Shown here one piece after another: positions 27,247-38,506 of a stretch of DNA of 64,000 bases. The stretch is from assembly GCF_003944795.1 (NCBI RefSeq), contig NZ_RWBG01000004.1, forward strand, positions 124,001 through 188,000, given 5' to 3'. Position 1 is the first letter of the stretch; each line of letters begins with the position of its first letter. This DNA is from Mangrovimonas spongiae. Its GTDB lineage: Bacteria; Bacteroidota; Bacteroidia; Flavobacteriales; Flavobacteriaceae. The position numbers were made by a program, and so were the translations under genes. The notes beneath the pieces were generated by a model. The model was given only the letters and a program-made list of their open reading frames with translations. It did not search any database and was not told the DNA's origin.

Positions 27247-27687
27247 ATGGCAAAAGAGTTAAGTAAAGTAGTTAAACTACAAGTTAGGGGAGGTGCCGCG
27301 AATCCTTCGCCACCGGTTGGACCCGCTTTAGGTGCCGCAGGAGTTAATATCATGGAGTTCTGTAAGCAATTTAACGGAAGAACCCAAGATAAACAAGGTA
27401 AAGTATTACCAGTTGTGATTTCTGTTTATTCAGATAAATCATTCGACTTTGTAATCAAAACGCCTCCTGCTGCTGTACAATTATTAGAAGCGGCCAAGGT
27501 GAAGAAAGGTTCAGGAGAACCTCATGTAAAAAAAGTAGCTAAAGTTTCTTGGGATCAAGTTAGAGCCATAGCTGAAGATAAAATGCAAGATTTAAATGCA
27601 TTTACAATCGATTCTGCCATGAGAATGGTGGCTGGGACAGCAAGATCTATGGGGATAACTGTAAAAGGAGGCGAAGCCCCTAATTAA
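27247..27687 (+). CDS. rplK: 50S ribosomal protein uL11
   Basis: The frame is open from a TTG at 27223, but the real start is ATG 27247, giving the family start [29 protein letters not shown] (146 residues). The protein binds the GTPase-associated centre of 23S rRNA. The C-terminal RNA-binding part ([13 protein letters not shown]) is present. First gene of the rplKAJL-rpoBC series; a 71-base gap separates it from nusG. Confidence 0.97.
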   Translation: MAKELSKVVKLQVRGGAANPSPPVGPALGAAGVNIMEFCKQFNGRTQDKQGKVLPVVISVYSDKSFDFVIKTPPAAVQLLEAAKVKKGSGEPHVKKVAKVSWDQVRAIAEDKMQDLNAFTIDSAMRMVAGTARSMGITVKGGEAPN

Positions 27688-27703
27688 TCTAAAAAATTAT
27701 TAA

Positions 27704-28402
27704 ATGGCAAGATTAACAAGAAAGAAAAAAGAAGCTTTAGCAAAAATAGAAAAAGGAAAACTTTATTCTATCGCTGAAGCATCTGCATTAGTAAAAGACA
27801 TCACAAACGCCAAGTTTGATGCCTCTGTAGATTTAGCAGTTCGTTTAGGAGTAGATCCAAGAAAAGCTAATCAAATGGTAAGAGGTGTTGTAACATTACC
27901 ACATGGTACAGGAAAAGACGTTAAAGTTTTAGCATTAGTAACGCCAGATAAAGAGGCCGAAGCTAAAGAAGCTGGAGCAGATTACGTAGGTTTAGACGAA
28001 TACCTTGATAAAATTAAAGGTGGTTGGACAGACGTAGACGTTATAATAACCATGCCAAGTGTTATGGGTAAATTAGGACCTCTAGGACGTATTTTAGGGC
28101 CAAGAGGATTAATGCCTAACCCAAAAACAGGTACGGTAACTATGGATGTTGCTAAAGCAGTAAACGATGTGAAGTCTGGTAAAATTGACTTTAAAGTTGA
28201 TAAGACCGGAATTGTACACGCCTCTATAGGAAAAGCATCTTTCGATGCTGAGAAAATAGCAGGTAACGCAAACGAGTTATTACAAACATTAATGAAACTT
28301 AAACCAACTGCTGCAAAAGGTACTTATGTAAAAAGTATTTTTATGTCTAGTACAATGAGTCCTAGTGTAGCTGTAGATACTAAAAACTGGTCGGTTAAGT
28401 AG
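27704..28402 (+). CDS. rplA: 50S ribosomal protein uL1
   Basis: A 232-residue protein of the L1 stalk with [24 protein letters not shown], the signature [25 protein letters not shown], and [20 protein letters not shown]. uL1 also represses the L11 operon mRNA in many bacteria; I did not find a clear L1 site in the leader here. It starts 16 bases after rplK. Confidence 0.97.
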   Translation: MARLTRKKKEALAKIEKGKLYSIAEASALVKDITNAKFDASVDLAVRLGVDPRKANQMVRGVVTLPHGTGKDVKVLALVTPDKEAEAKEAGADYVGLDEYLDKIKGGWTDVDVIITMPSVMGKLGPLGRILGPRGLMPNPKTGTVTMDVAKAVNDVKSGKIDFKVDKTGIVHASIGKASFDAEKIAGNANELLQTLMKLKPTAAKGTYVKSIFMSSTMSPSVAVDTKNWSVK

Positions 28403-28416
28403 TTAAAACTTTTATT

Positions 28417-28938
28417 ATGACAAGAGAAGAAAAATCACAAGTAATTGAAGACCTAACTGCACAATTAGCCGAATCTGCTAATATTTATTTAGCCGATATC
28501 TCAGGTTTAGATGCAGCAAGTACTTCAAACTTAAGACGCGCTTGCTTTAAAGCAAACGTAAAACTAGCAGTAGTTAAAAATACCTTGCTTGCAAAAGCAA
28601 TGGAATCATCAGAAAAAGACTTTGGCGATTTACCTTCTACATTAAAAGGTAACACCTCAGTAATGTATTCTGAAACTGGAAATGCTCCAGCAAAAGTAAT
28701 TAAGAATTTCCGTAAAAAGTCAGATAGACCACTTTTAAAAGGTGCTTTTATCGAAGAGGCTATTTACTTAGGAGACGAACAACTTGATACTTTAGTTGAG
28801 ATCAAATCTAAAGAAGAAGTTATTGGTGATATCATTGGCTTATTACAATCTCCAGCGAAGAATGTTATTTCAGCACTTCAATCTGGCGGTGGCAAGTTAG
28901 CAGGTATCTTAAAAACATTATCCGAAAAAGAAGGATAA
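28417..28938 (+). CDS. rplJ: 50S ribosomal protein uL10
   Basis: A 173-residue protein with a globular N-terminal RNA-binding domain (VIEDLTAQLAESANIYLADISGL, then LRRACFKANVKLAVVKNTLLAKA) and a C-terminal helix (LLQSPAKNVISALQSGGGKLAGILKTL) that binds L7/L12 dimers. The 14-base gap to rplA leaves no room for an E. coli-like L10 leader, so autogenous control of that type is not evident. Confidence 0.96.
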   Translation: MTREEKSQVIEDLTAQLAESANIYLADISGLDAASTSNLRRACFKANVKLAVVKNTLLAKAMESSEKDFGDLPSTLKGNTSVMYSETGNAPAKVIKNFRKKSDRPLLKGAFIEEAIYLGDEQLDTLVEIKSKEEVIGDIIGLLQSPAKNVISALQSGGGKLAGILKTLSEKEG

Positions 28939-29006
28939 ACCAAAAGAGTACGCACTTTTTACACAATTATATTTAAATTAAAAACACACATTAAAACGAT
29001 AGAAAA

Positions 29007-29384
29007 ATGGCAGATTTAAAAGATTTCGCAGAACAATTAGTTAACTTATCAGTAAAAGAAGTTAATGAGTTAGCTGATATTTTAAAAGAAGAATACGGTA
29101 TTGAGCCTGCAGCTGCTGCTGTAGCTGTTGCTGGTGGCGCTGCTGCTGGTGGTGGTGAAGCTGCTGAAGAGCAAACTGAATTTGATGTAATCCTTAAAGC
29201 CGCTGGTGGTTCTAAATTAGCAGTAGTAAAATTAGTTAAAGAATTAACTGGTTTAGGATTAAAAGAAGCAAAAGGTTTAGTTGATGACGCTCCAAGCCCA
29301 ATCAAAGAAGGTATTGCAAAAGACGAAGCAGAAGCTTTAAAAACTCAATTAGAGGAAGCTGGTGCAGAGGTTGAGCTTAAGTAA
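29007..29384 (+). CDS. rplL: 50S ribosomal protein bL12 (L7/L12)
   Basis: A 125-residue acidic stalk protein: N-terminal dimerisation helices (1-32), an Ala/Gly-rich hinge (about 35-55) and the C-terminal domain with [27 protein letters not shown], the factor-binding surface. It recruits translational GTPases. A 68-base gap separates it from rplJ, and a strong hairpin follows before rpoB. Confidence 0.97.
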   Translation: MADLKDFAEQLVNLSVKEVNELADILKEEYGIEPAAAAVAVAGGAAAGGGEAAEEQTEFDVILKAAGGSKLAVVKLVKELTGLGLKEAKGLVDDAPSPIKEGIAKDEAEALKTQLEEAGAEVELK

Positions 29385-29407
29385 GCTTAACAACCCAAAA
29401 CTTTAAA

Positions 29408-29446
29408 GGTTTAGGTCTATCCCAAAAGCGGGATATGACCTAGACC
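29408..29446 (+). promoter_or_regulatory. Strong hairpin in the rplL-rpoB gap (attenuator or processing site)
   Basis: GGTTTAGGTC plus TATCCC (29408-29423) pairs with GGGATA and GACCTAGACC (29430-29446), forming a 16-pair stem with one bulged T and a 6-base loop. Only a weak T-run follows (ATTTTG). The position matches the partial terminator and RNase III site found between rplL and rpoB in E. coli, so a similar lowering of rpoBC expression is likely. Confidence 0.6.
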
Positions 29447-29510
29447 ATTTTGCGTATATAAAAGTAAGTGTACGCGCATTCATTTTTTTTAATCTAAATT
29501 CCGTCCATTG

Positions 29511-32500
29511 ATGTTAGCAAAACAAGCTGAAAGATTAAATTTCTCTTCTATTATCAATAGAACAGAATATCCAGACTTTATGGATATTCAGATTAAATCC
29601 TTCCAGGATTTTTTCCAGTTAGAAACTAAATCTGAAGAAAGAGGAAACGAAGGGCTTTACAATACCTTCATGGAAAATTTCCCAATAACAGATACCCGTA
29701 ATCAGTTCGTATTAGAATTTTTAGATTACTTTGTCGACCCTCCAAGATATACCATAGAAGAATGTATAGAAAGAGGACTTACCTATAGCGTGCCACTTAA
29801 GGCTAGACTTAAATTGTACTGTACAGACCCTGAACATGAAGATTTCGAAACCATTGTCCAGGATGTGTACTTAGGAACAATCCCTTACATGACACCTAGT
29901 GGAACATTTGTTATTAATGGAGCAGAACGTGTTGTAGTATCGCAATTACACCGTTCGCCAGGAGTTTTCTTCGGACAGTCTTTCCACGCAAATGGAACCA
30001 AGTTGTATTCTGCCAGAGTTATTCCTTTTAAAGGATCTTGGATTGAATTTGCAACAGATATTAACAGCGTAATGTATGCTTACATCGACCGTAAGAAAAA
30101 ATTACCTGTAACAACATTATTTAGAGCCATTGGCTTTGAAAGAGATAAAGATATTCTTGAAATCTTTGATTTAGCAGAAGAAGTAAAAGTTTCTAAATCT
30201 GGATTAAAGAAAGTCTTAGGACGTAAATTAGCTGCTCGTGTACTTAACACATGGCACGAAGACTTCGTAGATGAAGATACAGGAGAAGTAGTATCTATCG
30301 AGCGTAACGAAATAGTTCTAGACCGTGATACGGTACTAGATAAAGATAATATTGAAGAAATCCTTGAAACAAACGTAAAAACAATTCTTTTACATAAAGA
30401 AAGTGCACAACAAGGAGATTATGCCATTATTCATAATACACTTCAAAAAGATCCTACAAACTCTGAGAAAGAAGCTGTAGAACATATTTACCGTCAATTA
30501 CGTAATGCCGAGCCGCCAGACGAAGAAACTGCGCGTGGTATTATAGATAAATTATTCTTTAGTGACCAACGTTACTCTTTAGGGGAAGTAGGTCGTTACA
30601 GAATGAACAAAAAATTAGGTCTTGATATTGGCATGGATAAGCAAGTGCTTACCAAAGAAGATATCATTACTATTATAAAGTATTTAATCGAGCTTATAAA
30701 CTCTAAAGCAGAGATAGATGATATCGATCACTTATCAAACCGTCGTGTACGTACCGTAGGTGAACAATTATCATCGCAATTTGGTGTTGGTTTAGCTCGT
30801 ATGGCACGTACTATTCGTGAACGTATGAACGTTCGTGATAACGAAGTGTTTACACCAATAGATTTGATTAACGCGAAGACCTTATCTTCTGTTATCAATT
30901 CTTTCTTTGGTACAAACCAGTTATCTCAATTTATGGATCAAACCAATCCATTAGCCGAGATTACTCACAAACGTCGTTTATCAGCTTTAGGCCCTGGAGG
31001 TTTATCAAGAGAAAGAGCAGGTTTCGAGGTTCGTGACGTTCACTATACACACTATGGTCGTTTATGTCCTATCGAAACACCAGAAGGTCCAAACATTGGA
31101 CTTATATCATCACTTTCGGTTTATGCGAAAGTAAACTCTATGGGATTCATTGAAACACCTTATAGAAAAGTAGAAGATGGTGTTGTAGATATTAAAGGAA
31201 AACCAATTTACCTAAGTGCAGAGGAAGAAGAAGAGCAAATGATTGCTCAAGCTACTGTAGAAGTAGATGATAATGGTAAAATTGTACACGATAAGGTAAT
31301 TGCAAGAATGGAAGGCGATTTTCCAGTAGTAGAACCAAATCAGGTACACTACACAGATGTTGCTCCTAACCAAATTGCTTCTATATCGGCGTCGTTAATT
31401 CCGTTCTTAGAGCATGATGATGCCAACCGTGCCTTAATGGGATCTAACATGATGCGTCAAGCCGTACCATTATTACGTCCAGATGCACCTATTGTTGGAA
31501 CCGGATTAGAACGTCAAGTCGCATCAGATTCTAGAGTACTAATTAATGCTGAAGGAGATGGTGTTGTAGAGTATGTAGATGCTCAAAAAATCACTATCAG
31601 ATATGATAGAACAGAAGACGAAGCTAAAGTAAGTTTCGATAGCGAAACAAAAACGTATCCTTTAGTTAAGTTTAGAAAAACTAACCAAGGAACTTCAATT
31701 AACTTAAAACCTATTGTAAGAAAAGGCGATAAAGTTAAGAAGGGCGAAGTATTATGTGAAGGTTACGCCACACAAAAAGGAGAAGTTGCCTTAGGAAGAA
31801 ACATGAAAGTAGCTTTCATGCCTTGGAAAGGTTATAACTTTGAGGATGCGATTGTAATTTCAGAAAAAGTAGTACGTGAAGATATCTTTACATCAATCCA
31901 TATTGATGAGTACTCACTAGAAGTAAGAGATACAAAATTAGGTAACGAAGAGTTAACTAACGATATACCAAATGTTTCTGAAGAGGCCACAAAAGACCTT
32001 GATGAAAACGGAATGATTCGCGTTGGTGCCGAAGTTAAACCTGGCGATATCTTAATTGGTAAAATTACACCTAAAGGAGAAAGCGATCCTACACCAGAAG
32101 AAAAGCTATTACGTGCTATCTTTGGTGATAAAGCTGGAGACGTTAAAGACGCTTCTTTAAAAGCATCACCGTCATTAAATGGTGTTGTAATCGATAAAAA
32201 ACTTTTCGCTAGAGCTATAAAAGACAAGCGTAAAAGAGCTAAGGATAAAGAAGATATAGCACAATTAGAGCAAAAGTATGAAGTGAAATTCGACGAGTTA
32301 AAATCTATCTTAGTCGATAAGCTTTACGCCATTGTAAATGGTAAAACTGCTCAAGGTGTATTTAACGATTTAGGAGAAGAAGTTTTACCAAAAGGTAAGA
32401 AATATACGCAAAAAATGTTAAACTCTGTTGATGATTACACACACCTAACAACAGGAACGTGGACAACAGACGATTACACAAATAAATTAGTTGCCGATTT

Positions 32501-33323
32501 AATTCACAACTATAAGATTAAAGAAAACGACTTACAAGGAGCTTTACGTCGTGAGAAATTTACCATTTCAGTAGGAGATGAGTTACCATCAGGTATCATC
32601 AAATTAGCAAAAGTTTATATTGCTAAAAAACGTAAACTTAAAGTAGGAGATAAAATGGCAGGTCGTCACGGTAACAAAGGTATTGTGGCACGTATTGTAA
32701 GAGATGAAGATATGCCATTCTTAGAAGATGGAACACCAGTCGATATTGTATTAAATCCATTAGGGGTACCATCTCGTATGAACATTGGTCAGATTTATGA
32801 AACTGTACTAGGTTGGGCAGGTCAAAAATTAGGACGCAAATATGCAACACCTATTTTTGATGGTGCCACATTAGATCAAATAAACGGCTTTACAGACGAA
32901 GCTGGTATTCCAAGATTTGGTCATACCTATCTTTACGATGGTGGAACAGGATCACGTTTCGACCAACCAGCAACTGTAGGTGTTATCTACATGTTAAAAC
33001 TAGGTCACATGGTTGACGATAAAATGCACGCGCGTTCTATTGGCCCATACTCGCTTATTACACAACAACCATTAGGTGGTAAAGCACAGTTTGGTGGTCA
33101 GCGTTTTGGTGAAATGGAAGTTTGGGCATTAGAAGCTTATGGTGCATCTAGTACTTTAAGAGAAATATTGACCGTGAAATCTGATGATGTTCTTGGTAGA
33201 GCTAAAACATACGAAAGTATTGTTAAAGGCGAACCAATGCCAGAACCAGGATTACCAGAATCTTTCAACGTATTAATGCACGAATTGAAAGGTCTAGGAT
33301 TAGACATCAGATTAGAAGAATAA
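29511..33323 (+). CDS. rpoB: DNA-directed RNA polymerase subunit beta
   Basis: The start is ATG 29511; a TTG three bases upstream only adds one Met. The protein has 1270 residues with the usual order of beta domains: rifampicin-region motifs [32 protein letters not shown] and [12 protein letters not shown], the [11 protein letters not shown] segment, the EDAIVIS loop, [10 protein letters not shown], and the clamp-connecting [24 protein letters not shown]. It forms half of the active centre with RpoC. It lies 126 bases after rplL. Confidence 0.98.
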   Translation: MLAKQAERLNFSSIINRTEYPDFMDIQIKSFQDFFQLETKSEERGNEGLYNTFMENFPITDTRNQFVLEFLDYFVDPPRYTIEECIERGLTYSVPLKARLKLYCTDPEHEDFETIVQDVYLGTIPYMTPSGTFVINGAERVVVSQLHRSPGVFFGQSFHANGTKLYSARVIPFKGSWIEFATDINSVMYAYIDRKKKLPVTTLFRAIGFERDKDILEIFDLAEEVKVSKSGLKKVLGRKLAARVLNTWHEDFVDEDTGEVVSIERNEIVLDRDTVLDKDNIEEILETNVKTILLHKESAQQGDYAIIHNTLQKDPTNSEKEAVEHIYRQLRNAEPPDEETARGIIDKLFFSDQRYSLGEVGRYRMNKKLGLDIGMDKQVLTKEDIITIIKYLIELINSKAEIDDIDHLSNRRVRTVGEQLSSQFGVGLARMARTIRERMNVRDNEVFTPIDLINAKTLSSVINSFFGTNQLSQFMDQTNPLAEITHKRRLSALGPGGLSRERAGFEVRDVHYTHYGRLCPIETPEGPNIGLISSLSVYAKVNSMGFIETPYRKVEDGVVDIKGKPIYLSAEEEEEQMIAQATVEVDDNGKIVHDKVIARMEGDFPVVEPNQVHYTDVAPNQIASISASLIPFLEHDDANRALMGSNMMRQAVPLLRPDAPIVGTGLERQVASDSRVLINAEGDGVVEYVDAQKITIRYDRTEDEAKVSFDSETKTYPLVKFRKTNQGTSINLKPIVRKGDKVKKGEVLCEGYATQKGEVALGRNMKVAFMPWKGYNFEDAIVISEKVVREDIFTSIHIDEYSLEVRDTKLGNEELTNDIPNVSEEATKDLDENGMIRVGAEVKPGDILIGKITPKGESDPTPEEKLLRAIFGDKAGDVKDASLKASPSLNGVVIDKKLFARAIKDKRKRAKDKEDIAQLEQKYEVKFDELKSILVDKLYAIVNGKTAQGVFNDLGEEVLPKGKKYTQKMLNSVDDYTHLTTGTWTTDDYTNKLVADLIHNYKIKENDLQGALRREKFTISVGDELPSGIIKLAKVYIAKKRKLKVGDKMAGRHGNKGIVARIVRDEDMPFLEDGTPVDIVLNPLGVPSRMNIGQIYETVLGWAGQKLGRKYATPIFDGATLDQINGFTDEAGIPRFGHTYLYDGGTGSRFDQPATVGVIYMLKLGHMVDDKMHARSIGPYSLITQQPLGGKAQFGGQRFGEMEVWALEAYGASSTLREILTVKSDDVLGRAKTYESIVKGEPMPEPGLPESFNVLMHELKGLGLDIRLEE

Positions 33324-33334
33324 TACATCCTTTT

Positions 33335-33362
33335 AACTCCTAAAGTATAATCTTTAGGAGTT
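33335..33362 (+). promoter_or_regulatory. Perfect 11-bp hairpin between rpoB and rpoC
   Basis: AACTCCTAAAG (33335-33345) and CTTTAGGAGTT (33352-33362) are exact complements with the loop TATAAT. There is no long T-tract, so a processing or stability element is more likely than a full terminator. rpoC follows 45 bases later. Confidence 0.55.
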
Positions 33363-33407
33363 TCTAGGAATCATAAGTTTACAAATAATTCGATAGTACC
33401 ATATATT

Positions 33408-36400
33408 ATGGCAAGAAAACAAGATAAGAATACAGTAAAGAGATTTAATAAAATCTCCATTGGTTTAGCGTCACCAGAATCTATTTTAGCAGAGTCAAGA
33501 GGTGAGGTTTTAAAGCCAGAAACTATTAATTATCGAACTCACAAACCAGAAAGAGATGGTTTATTCTGTGAGCGTATTTTTGGTCCTGTAAAGGATTACG
33601 AATGTGCTTGTGGAAAATATAAGCGTATCCGATATAAAGGCATTATATGCGACCGTTGTGGCGTAGAAGTTACAGAAAAGAAAGTACGTCGCGATCGCGT
33701 AGGGCACATTAACTTAGTTGTACCAGTAGCTCATATTTGGTATTTCCGTTCGTTACCAAATAAAATAGGCTACCTTTTAGGGTTACCTTCTAAGAAGTTA
33801 GATATGATTATTTACTACGAAAGATACGTAGTAATTCAACCAGGTATTGCTAAAAATGCCGAAGGCGATCCATTACAAAAAATGGACTTCCTTACAGAGG
33901 AAGAATACCTAAATATTCTTGAAACTATTCCTCAAGAAAATCAATATTTAGAAGATTCAGACCCTAACAAGTTTATCGCTAAAATGGGAGCTGAATGTTT
34001 AATAGAGCTATTATCAAGAATAGATTTAGATGAACTGTCTTACGAACTAAGACATAAAGCAAATACAGAAACGTCTAAGCAACGTAAAACCGAAGCTTTA
34101 AAACGTTTACAAGTTGTTGAAGCTTTAAGAGAATCTAATGAAAATAGAGAGAATCGTCCAGAATGGATGATTATGAAAGTGGTACCAGTAATTCCACCAG
34201 AATTACGTCCATTAGTACCATTAGATGGAGGCCGTTTTGCAACATCAGACCTTAACGACTTATACCGTCGTGTTATCATCCGTAATAACCGTTTAAAGCG
34301 TCTAGTTGAAATTAAAGCGCCAGAAGTAATCCTACGTAACGAAAAACGTATGTTACAAGAATCTGTAGATTCGTTATTCGATAACACACGTAAATCTTCT
34401 GCGGTAAAAACAGATTCTAACAGACCATTAAAATCGTTATCTGATTCTTTAAAAGGTAAGCAAGGACGTTTCCGTCAAAACTTATTAGGAAAACGTGTTG
34501 ATTACTCGGCGCGTTCTGTAATTGTTGTAGGACCAGAATTAAAATTATTTGAATGTGGTCTTCCTAAAAACATGGCAGCCGAACTTTACAAACCATTCGT
34601 TATTAGAAAACTAATAGAGAGAGGTATTGTAAAAACAGTTAAGTCTGCTAAAAAGATTATAGATAGAAGAGAGCCAGTTGTATGGGACATTCTTGAAAAC
34701 GTATTAAAAGGACATCCTGTATTACTAAACCGTGCTCCTACCTTACACCGTTTAGGTATTCAAGCGTTCCAGCCAAAATTAATTGAAGGTAAAGCTATTC
34801 AATTACACCCATTAGTATGTACGGCATTTAATGCCGATTTCGATGGTGACCAAATGGCGGTTCACTTACCATTAGGGCCAGAAGCTATTCTAGAAGCGCA
34901 ACTATTAATGTTAGCCTCTCATAATATCTTAAACCCTGCAAATGGATCGCCAATAGCCGTACCATCTCAGGATATGGTTCTTGGTCTTTATTATATGACT
35001 AAAGAAAGAAAGTCAACCAAAGACCACCCAATTAAAGGTGAAGGGTTAACATTCTATTCAGATGAAGAAGTTGTTATTGCATACAACGAAAAACGTGTAG
35101 ACCTTAATGCTTCTATAAAAGTAAGAACACTAGACTTTAATGACGAAGGTAAACTTGTCATGCAAATTGTAGAAACTACAGTTGGTCGTGTGTTATTTAA
35201 TCAAAATGTACCAGAACAAGCTGGATTTATAAATGCAGTATTGACTAAAAAATCGCTAAGAAACATTATTGGTGATATATTAAAAGCAACGTCAGTGCCA
35301 GAAACAGCCGAGTTCTTAGATAAAATAAAATCTTTAGGTTATAATTTCGCCTTCCAAGGAGGATTGTCGTTTAGTTTAGGTGATATTATTATCCCAGCTG
35401 AAAAACATACCATGATAGACTCTGCTAACAAGCAAGTAGATGGTATTATGGCAAACTATAACATGGGATTAATTACAAATAACGAACGTTATAACCAAGT
35501 TATTGATATTTGGACATCGACTAATGCCGAGTTAACCGAGTTGTCTATGAAGCGTATTCGCGAAGACCAACAAGGATTTAACTCAGTGTTTATGATGCTT
35601 GATTCTGGAGCTCGTGGATCGAAAGAACAGATTCGTCAGCTTACAGGTATGCGTGGTCTGATGGCTAAACCTAAAAAATCGAATGCTGGAGGTGGCGAGA
35701 TTATTGAGAATCCAATTCTTTCTAACTTTAAAGAAGGACTTTCAATTTTAGAATACTTTATCTCAACTCACGGTGCTCGTAAAGGTCTTGCCGATACCGC
35801 ACTTAAAACAGCCGATGCTGGTTATTTAACACGTCGTTTAGTAGATGTATCACAAGACGTTATTGTAAATAGCGAAGATTGTGGTACGTTAAGAGGTGTT
35901 GAAGTATCGCCATTAAAGAAAAATGACGAAGTTGTAGAACCATTAAAAGATAGAATAGTAGGTCGTGTATCATTAAACGATGTCACAGATCCTATTACAG
36001 ATGAATTATTGGTATCTGCAGACGATTTAATTACCGAAGACATAGCCAAGAAAATTGAAGCTTCTGCGGTTGAAACTGTCGAGGTTCGTTCGCCATTAAC
36101 ATGTGAAGCTAAGAAAGGAATTTGTGCTAAATGTTACGGAAGAAACTTAGCAACTGGTAAAATGGTACAGCAAGGTGAAGCCGTTGGTGTTGTAGCAGCT
36201 CAATCTATTGGTGAGCCTGGTACACAGTTAACACTCCGTACATTCCACGTGGGTGGTATTGCAGGTAACATTTCAGAAGAAAACAAGTTAATTGTTAAGC
36301 ACGATGGTGTAGCCGAAATCGAAGATCTTAAAACCGTTAAAGGTGAAGATCAAGACGGTAACGAAATAGATATCGTTATCTCAAGAACGTCTGAACTTAA

Positions 36401-37709
36401 ACTTGTCGATAAGAAAACAGGTATTACATTAAGCACCAATAATATTCCTTATGGATCGACCTTATTTGTAAAAGATGGTCAAAAACTATCTAAAGGTGAT
36501 GTGGTTTGTCAATGGGATCCATATAACGGTGTTATTATTTCAGAATTTGCTGGTAAAGTAAAATATGAAAACCTTGAACAAGGGGTGACTTACCAAGTAG
36601 AGATTGATGAGCAAACCGGATTCCAAGAAAAAGTGATTTCTGAGACTAGAAATAAGAAACTTATTCCAACGCTTCATATTGAAGATTCAAAAGGCGAAGT
36701 TATCAGATCTTACAACTTACCAGTAGGGGCTCACTTAATGGTTGATGATGGTGATAAGATTAAGATAGGAAAAATCTTAGTTAAAATACCACGTAAATCG
36801 GCTAAGGCAGGTGATATTACCGGTGGTTTACCACGTGTAACCGAGTTATTCGAAGCACGTAACCCATCTAACCCAGCAGTAGTGAGTGAGATTGATGGTG
36901 TAATTTCTTTTGGTAAAATTAAGCGTGGTAACCGTGAGATTATTGTAGAATCTAAAGCAGGTCAAATTAAGAAATACCTTGTAAAATTATCAAATCAAAT
37001 TCTTGTACAAGAAAACGATTTTGTAAAAGCAGGTATGCCATTATCAGACGGTTCTATTACACCAAACGATATTTTAAATATCCAAGGACCATCAGCAGTA
37101 CAACAATACTTAGTAAACGAAGTACAAGAAGTATATCGTTTACAAGGGGTGAAAATTAACGATAAACACTTCGAGGTTGTTGTAAGACAAATGATGCGTA
37201 AGGTTAAAATTATCGACTCTGGTGATACAACATTCTTAGAAGATCAATTAGTTCATAAATCAGACTTTATCGAGGAAAATGATGCCATGTTTGGAATGAA
37301 AGTAGTAGAAGAAGCAGGAGATTCAGAAAATCTTAAGGCAGGTCAAATTATTTCGCCTAGAGATTTAAGAGATGAAAACTCTATTTTACGTCGTGAAGAT
37401 AAACAGCTTGTTGTAGCTCGTGATGCAAAACCAGCAACAGCAACACCTATCTTACAAGGTATTACTAGAGCTTCGCTTCAAACTAAATCATTTATTTCTG
37501 CAGCATCGTTCCAGGAAACAACAAAAGTACTTAACGAAGCAGCTGTTAACGGTAAAGTTGATACGCTTGAAGGACTTAAAGAAAATGTTATTGTTGGACA
37601 CCGAATTCCTGCAGGTACAGGAATGAGAACTTACAGCAACATTATAGTGGGTTCTAAAGAAGAGTTTGATGAAATGATGCAAGCTAAACAAGAAGTTAAT
37701 TTTAATTAA
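33408..37709 (+). CDS. rpoC: DNA-directed RNA polymerase subunit beta'
   Basis: A 1433-residue protein. The N-terminal zinc ribbon is [23 protein letters not shown]. The catalytic aspartate triad is in [15 protein letters not shown], and the second zinc site is [19 protein letters not shown]. The bridge helix and trigger-loop region include [22 protein letters not shown] and [18 protein letters not shown]. It is full length with no interruption. The transcript ends at the hairpin at 37721-37745. Confidence 0.98.
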   Translation: MARKQDKNTVKRFNKISIGLASPESILAESRGEVLKPETINYRTHKPERDGLFCERIFGPVKDYECACGKYKRIRYKGIICDRCGVEVTEKKVRRDRVGHINLVVPVAHIWYFRSLPNKIGYLLGLPSKKLDMIIYYERYVVIQPGIAKNAEGDPLQKMDFLTEEEYLNILETIPQENQYLEDSDPNKFIAKMGAECLIELLSRIDLDELSYELRHKANTETSKQRKTEALKRLQVVEALRESNENRENRPEWMIMKVVPVIPPELRPLVPLDGGRFATSDLNDLYRRVIIRNNRLKRLVEIKAPEVILRNEKRMLQESVDSLFDNTRKSSAVKTDSNRPLKSLSDSLKGKQGRFRQNLLGKRVDYSARSVIVVGPELKLFECGLPKNMAAELYKPFVIRKLIERGIVKTVKSAKKIIDRREPVVWDILENVLKGHPVLLNRAPTLHRLGIQAFQPKLIEGKAIQLHPLVCTAFNADFDGDQMAVHLPLGPEAILEAQLLMLASHNILNPANGSPIAVPSQDMVLGLYYMTKERKSTKDHPIKGEGLTFYSDEEVVIAYNEKRVDLNASIKVRTLDFNDEGKLVMQIVETTVGRVLFNQNVPEQAGFINAVLTKKSLRNIIGDILKATSVPETAEFLDKIKSLGYNFAFQGGLSFSLGDIIIPAEKHTMIDSANKQVDGIMANYNMGLITNNERYNQVIDIWTSTNAELTELSMKRIREDQQGFNSVFMMLDSGARGSKEQIRQLTGMRGLMAKPKKSNAGGGEIIENPILSNFKEGLSILEYFISTHGARKGLADTALKTADAGYLTRRLVDVSQDVIVNSEDCGTLRGVEVSPLKKNDEVVEPLKDRIVGRVSLNDVTDPITDELLVSADDLITEDIAKKIEASAVETVEVRSPLTCEAKKGICAKCYGRNLATGKMVQQGEAVGVVAAQSIGEPGTQLTLRTFHVGGIAGNISEENKLIVKHDGVAEIEDLKTVKGEDQDGNEIDIVISRTSELKLVDKKTGITLSTNNIPYGSTLFVKDGQKLSKGDVVCQWDPYNGVIISEFAGKVKYENLEQGVTYQVEIDEQTGFQEKVISETRNKKLIPTLHIEDSKGEVIRSYNLPVGAHLMVDDGDKIKIGKILVKIPRKSAKAGDITGGLPRVTELFEARNPSNPAVVSEIDGVISFGKIKRGNREIIVESKAGQIKKYLVKLSNQILVQENDFVKAGMPLSDGSITPNDILNIQGPSAVQQYLVNEVQEVYRLQGVKINDKHFEVVVRQMMRKVKIIDSGDTTFLEDQLVHKSDFIEENDAMFGMKVVEEAGDSENLKAGQIISPRDLRDENSILRREDKQLVVARDAKPATATPILQGITRASLQTKSFISAASFQETTKVLNEAAVNGKVDTLEGLKENVIVGHRIPAGTGMRTYSNIIVGSKEEFDEMMQAKQEVNFN

Positions 37710-37720
37710 TACATAAATTA

Positions 37721-37745
37721 AATCCCGCCTAGTGCGGGATTTTTT
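37721..37745 (+). terminator. Intrinsic terminator after rpoC
   Basis: AATCCCGC pairs with GCGGGATT around a short loop and is followed by a T-run. It lies 11 bases after the rpoC stop and just before the DUF3467 gene. Confidence 0.85.
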
Positions 37746-37758
37746 AACCATTATAATT

Positions 37759-38076
37759 ATGGCAGAAAACGATAATAAAAAGAAAAAAGGGCAAATTAAT
37801 ATAGAACTTGACGAAAAAGTAGCCGAAGGCGTTTACTCTAATTTGGCAATCATTAACCACTCAGTATCTGAATTTGTAGTCGATTTTGTTCGTATTATGC
37901 CTGGAACTCCTAAAAGTAAAGTAAAATCTAGAATTATTTTAACGCCTCAGCATGCCAAACGTTTGCTTAAGGCATTAAATGACAACGTACAACGATTTGA
38001 AAGTGCTCATGGAGAAATAAAAGATTATGAGCAACCACCAATACCACTTAATTTTGGTCCAACTGGTGAAGCTTAA
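37759..38076 (+). CDS. DUF3467 family protein
   Basis: A 105-residue protein starting at ATG 37759; the frame is open further upstream, but that part lies inside the rpoC terminator. The conserved core is GQINIELDEKVAEGVYSNLAIINHSVSEFVVDFVRIMPG, followed by VKSRIILTPQHAKRLLKALNDNVQRFE. This family is widespread in Bacteroidota, often next to rpoC, and its biochemical role is unknown. The rpoC terminator upstream suggests separate or read-through expression. Confidence 0.88.
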   Translation: MAENDNKKKKGQINIELDEKVAEGVYSNLAIINHSVSEFVVDFVRIMPGTPKSKVKSRIILTPQHAKRLLKALNDNVQRFESAHGEIKDYEQPPIPLNFGPTGEA

Positions 38077-38080
38077 AAAA

Positions 38081-38113
38081 AAAGCCCTTATAAATTATTT
38101 ATAAGGGCTTTTT
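38081..38113. terminator. Bidirectional terminator
   Basis: AAAGCCCTTATAAA and TTTATAAGGGCTTT form a 14-bp stem with a 3-base loop, flanked by A- and T-runs on both sides. It serves the DUF3467 gene (plus) and the ferredoxin-like gene (minus). Confidence 0.88.
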
Positions 38114-38128
38114 CTTTTTTTGATAAAT

Positions 38129-38359
38129 TTAAGAAGCTTCTTTTTTGTTTAAATAATATTGTAATGCCTTAGAAGGACACTTGTTAATTTGATTGATAAT
38201 TTGTTGTGTGGAAGCCCCACCTAAATCCACCCAAGGGATTACAGATGTTCTAAACACACTCGACAGTTCTCGTGCACATTTCTCGGCGTGAATACATTTA
38301 CAGGGTTCGTAGGTAACGGTAATATCACCGTTTGTAAAAACATTAGATTGAATTTCCAT
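38129..38359 (-). CDS. Divergent 4Fe-4S mono-cluster protein (Fer4_19)
   Basis: A 76-residue protein with the pattern VTYEPCKCIHAEKCARE, then INKCPSKAL, matching the Fer4_19 (formerly DUF1271) family of small iron-sulfur proteins. The four cysteines (CxC, one after five residues, and a late CP) could hold one cluster. It probably acts as a small electron carrier, though no partner gene is adjacent. It is convergent with the DUF3467 gene across a shared terminator. Confidence 0.82.
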   Translation of the reverse strand: MEIQSNVFTNGDITVTYEPCKCIHAEKCARELSSVFRTSVIPWVDLGGASTQQIINQINKCPSKALQYYLNKKEAS

Positions 38360-38506
38360 AGTAGATCATCTTTGGGGTTAATAATCAATATGAATTTATG
38401 AATTCAATTCAATGATAAGTAAAAAAATCGATAAAATCCTAATATTAAGTGGTTAAAAATTTATTTATCTTAATTTTCTCACGTTTTTTTGAGAAATTGA
38501 TAATGT

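Noticed and set aside
37732-37758. Upstream extension of the DUF3467 gene
   Set aside because: The extra nine codons lie in the rpoC terminator, and the conserved part starts at ATG 37759.
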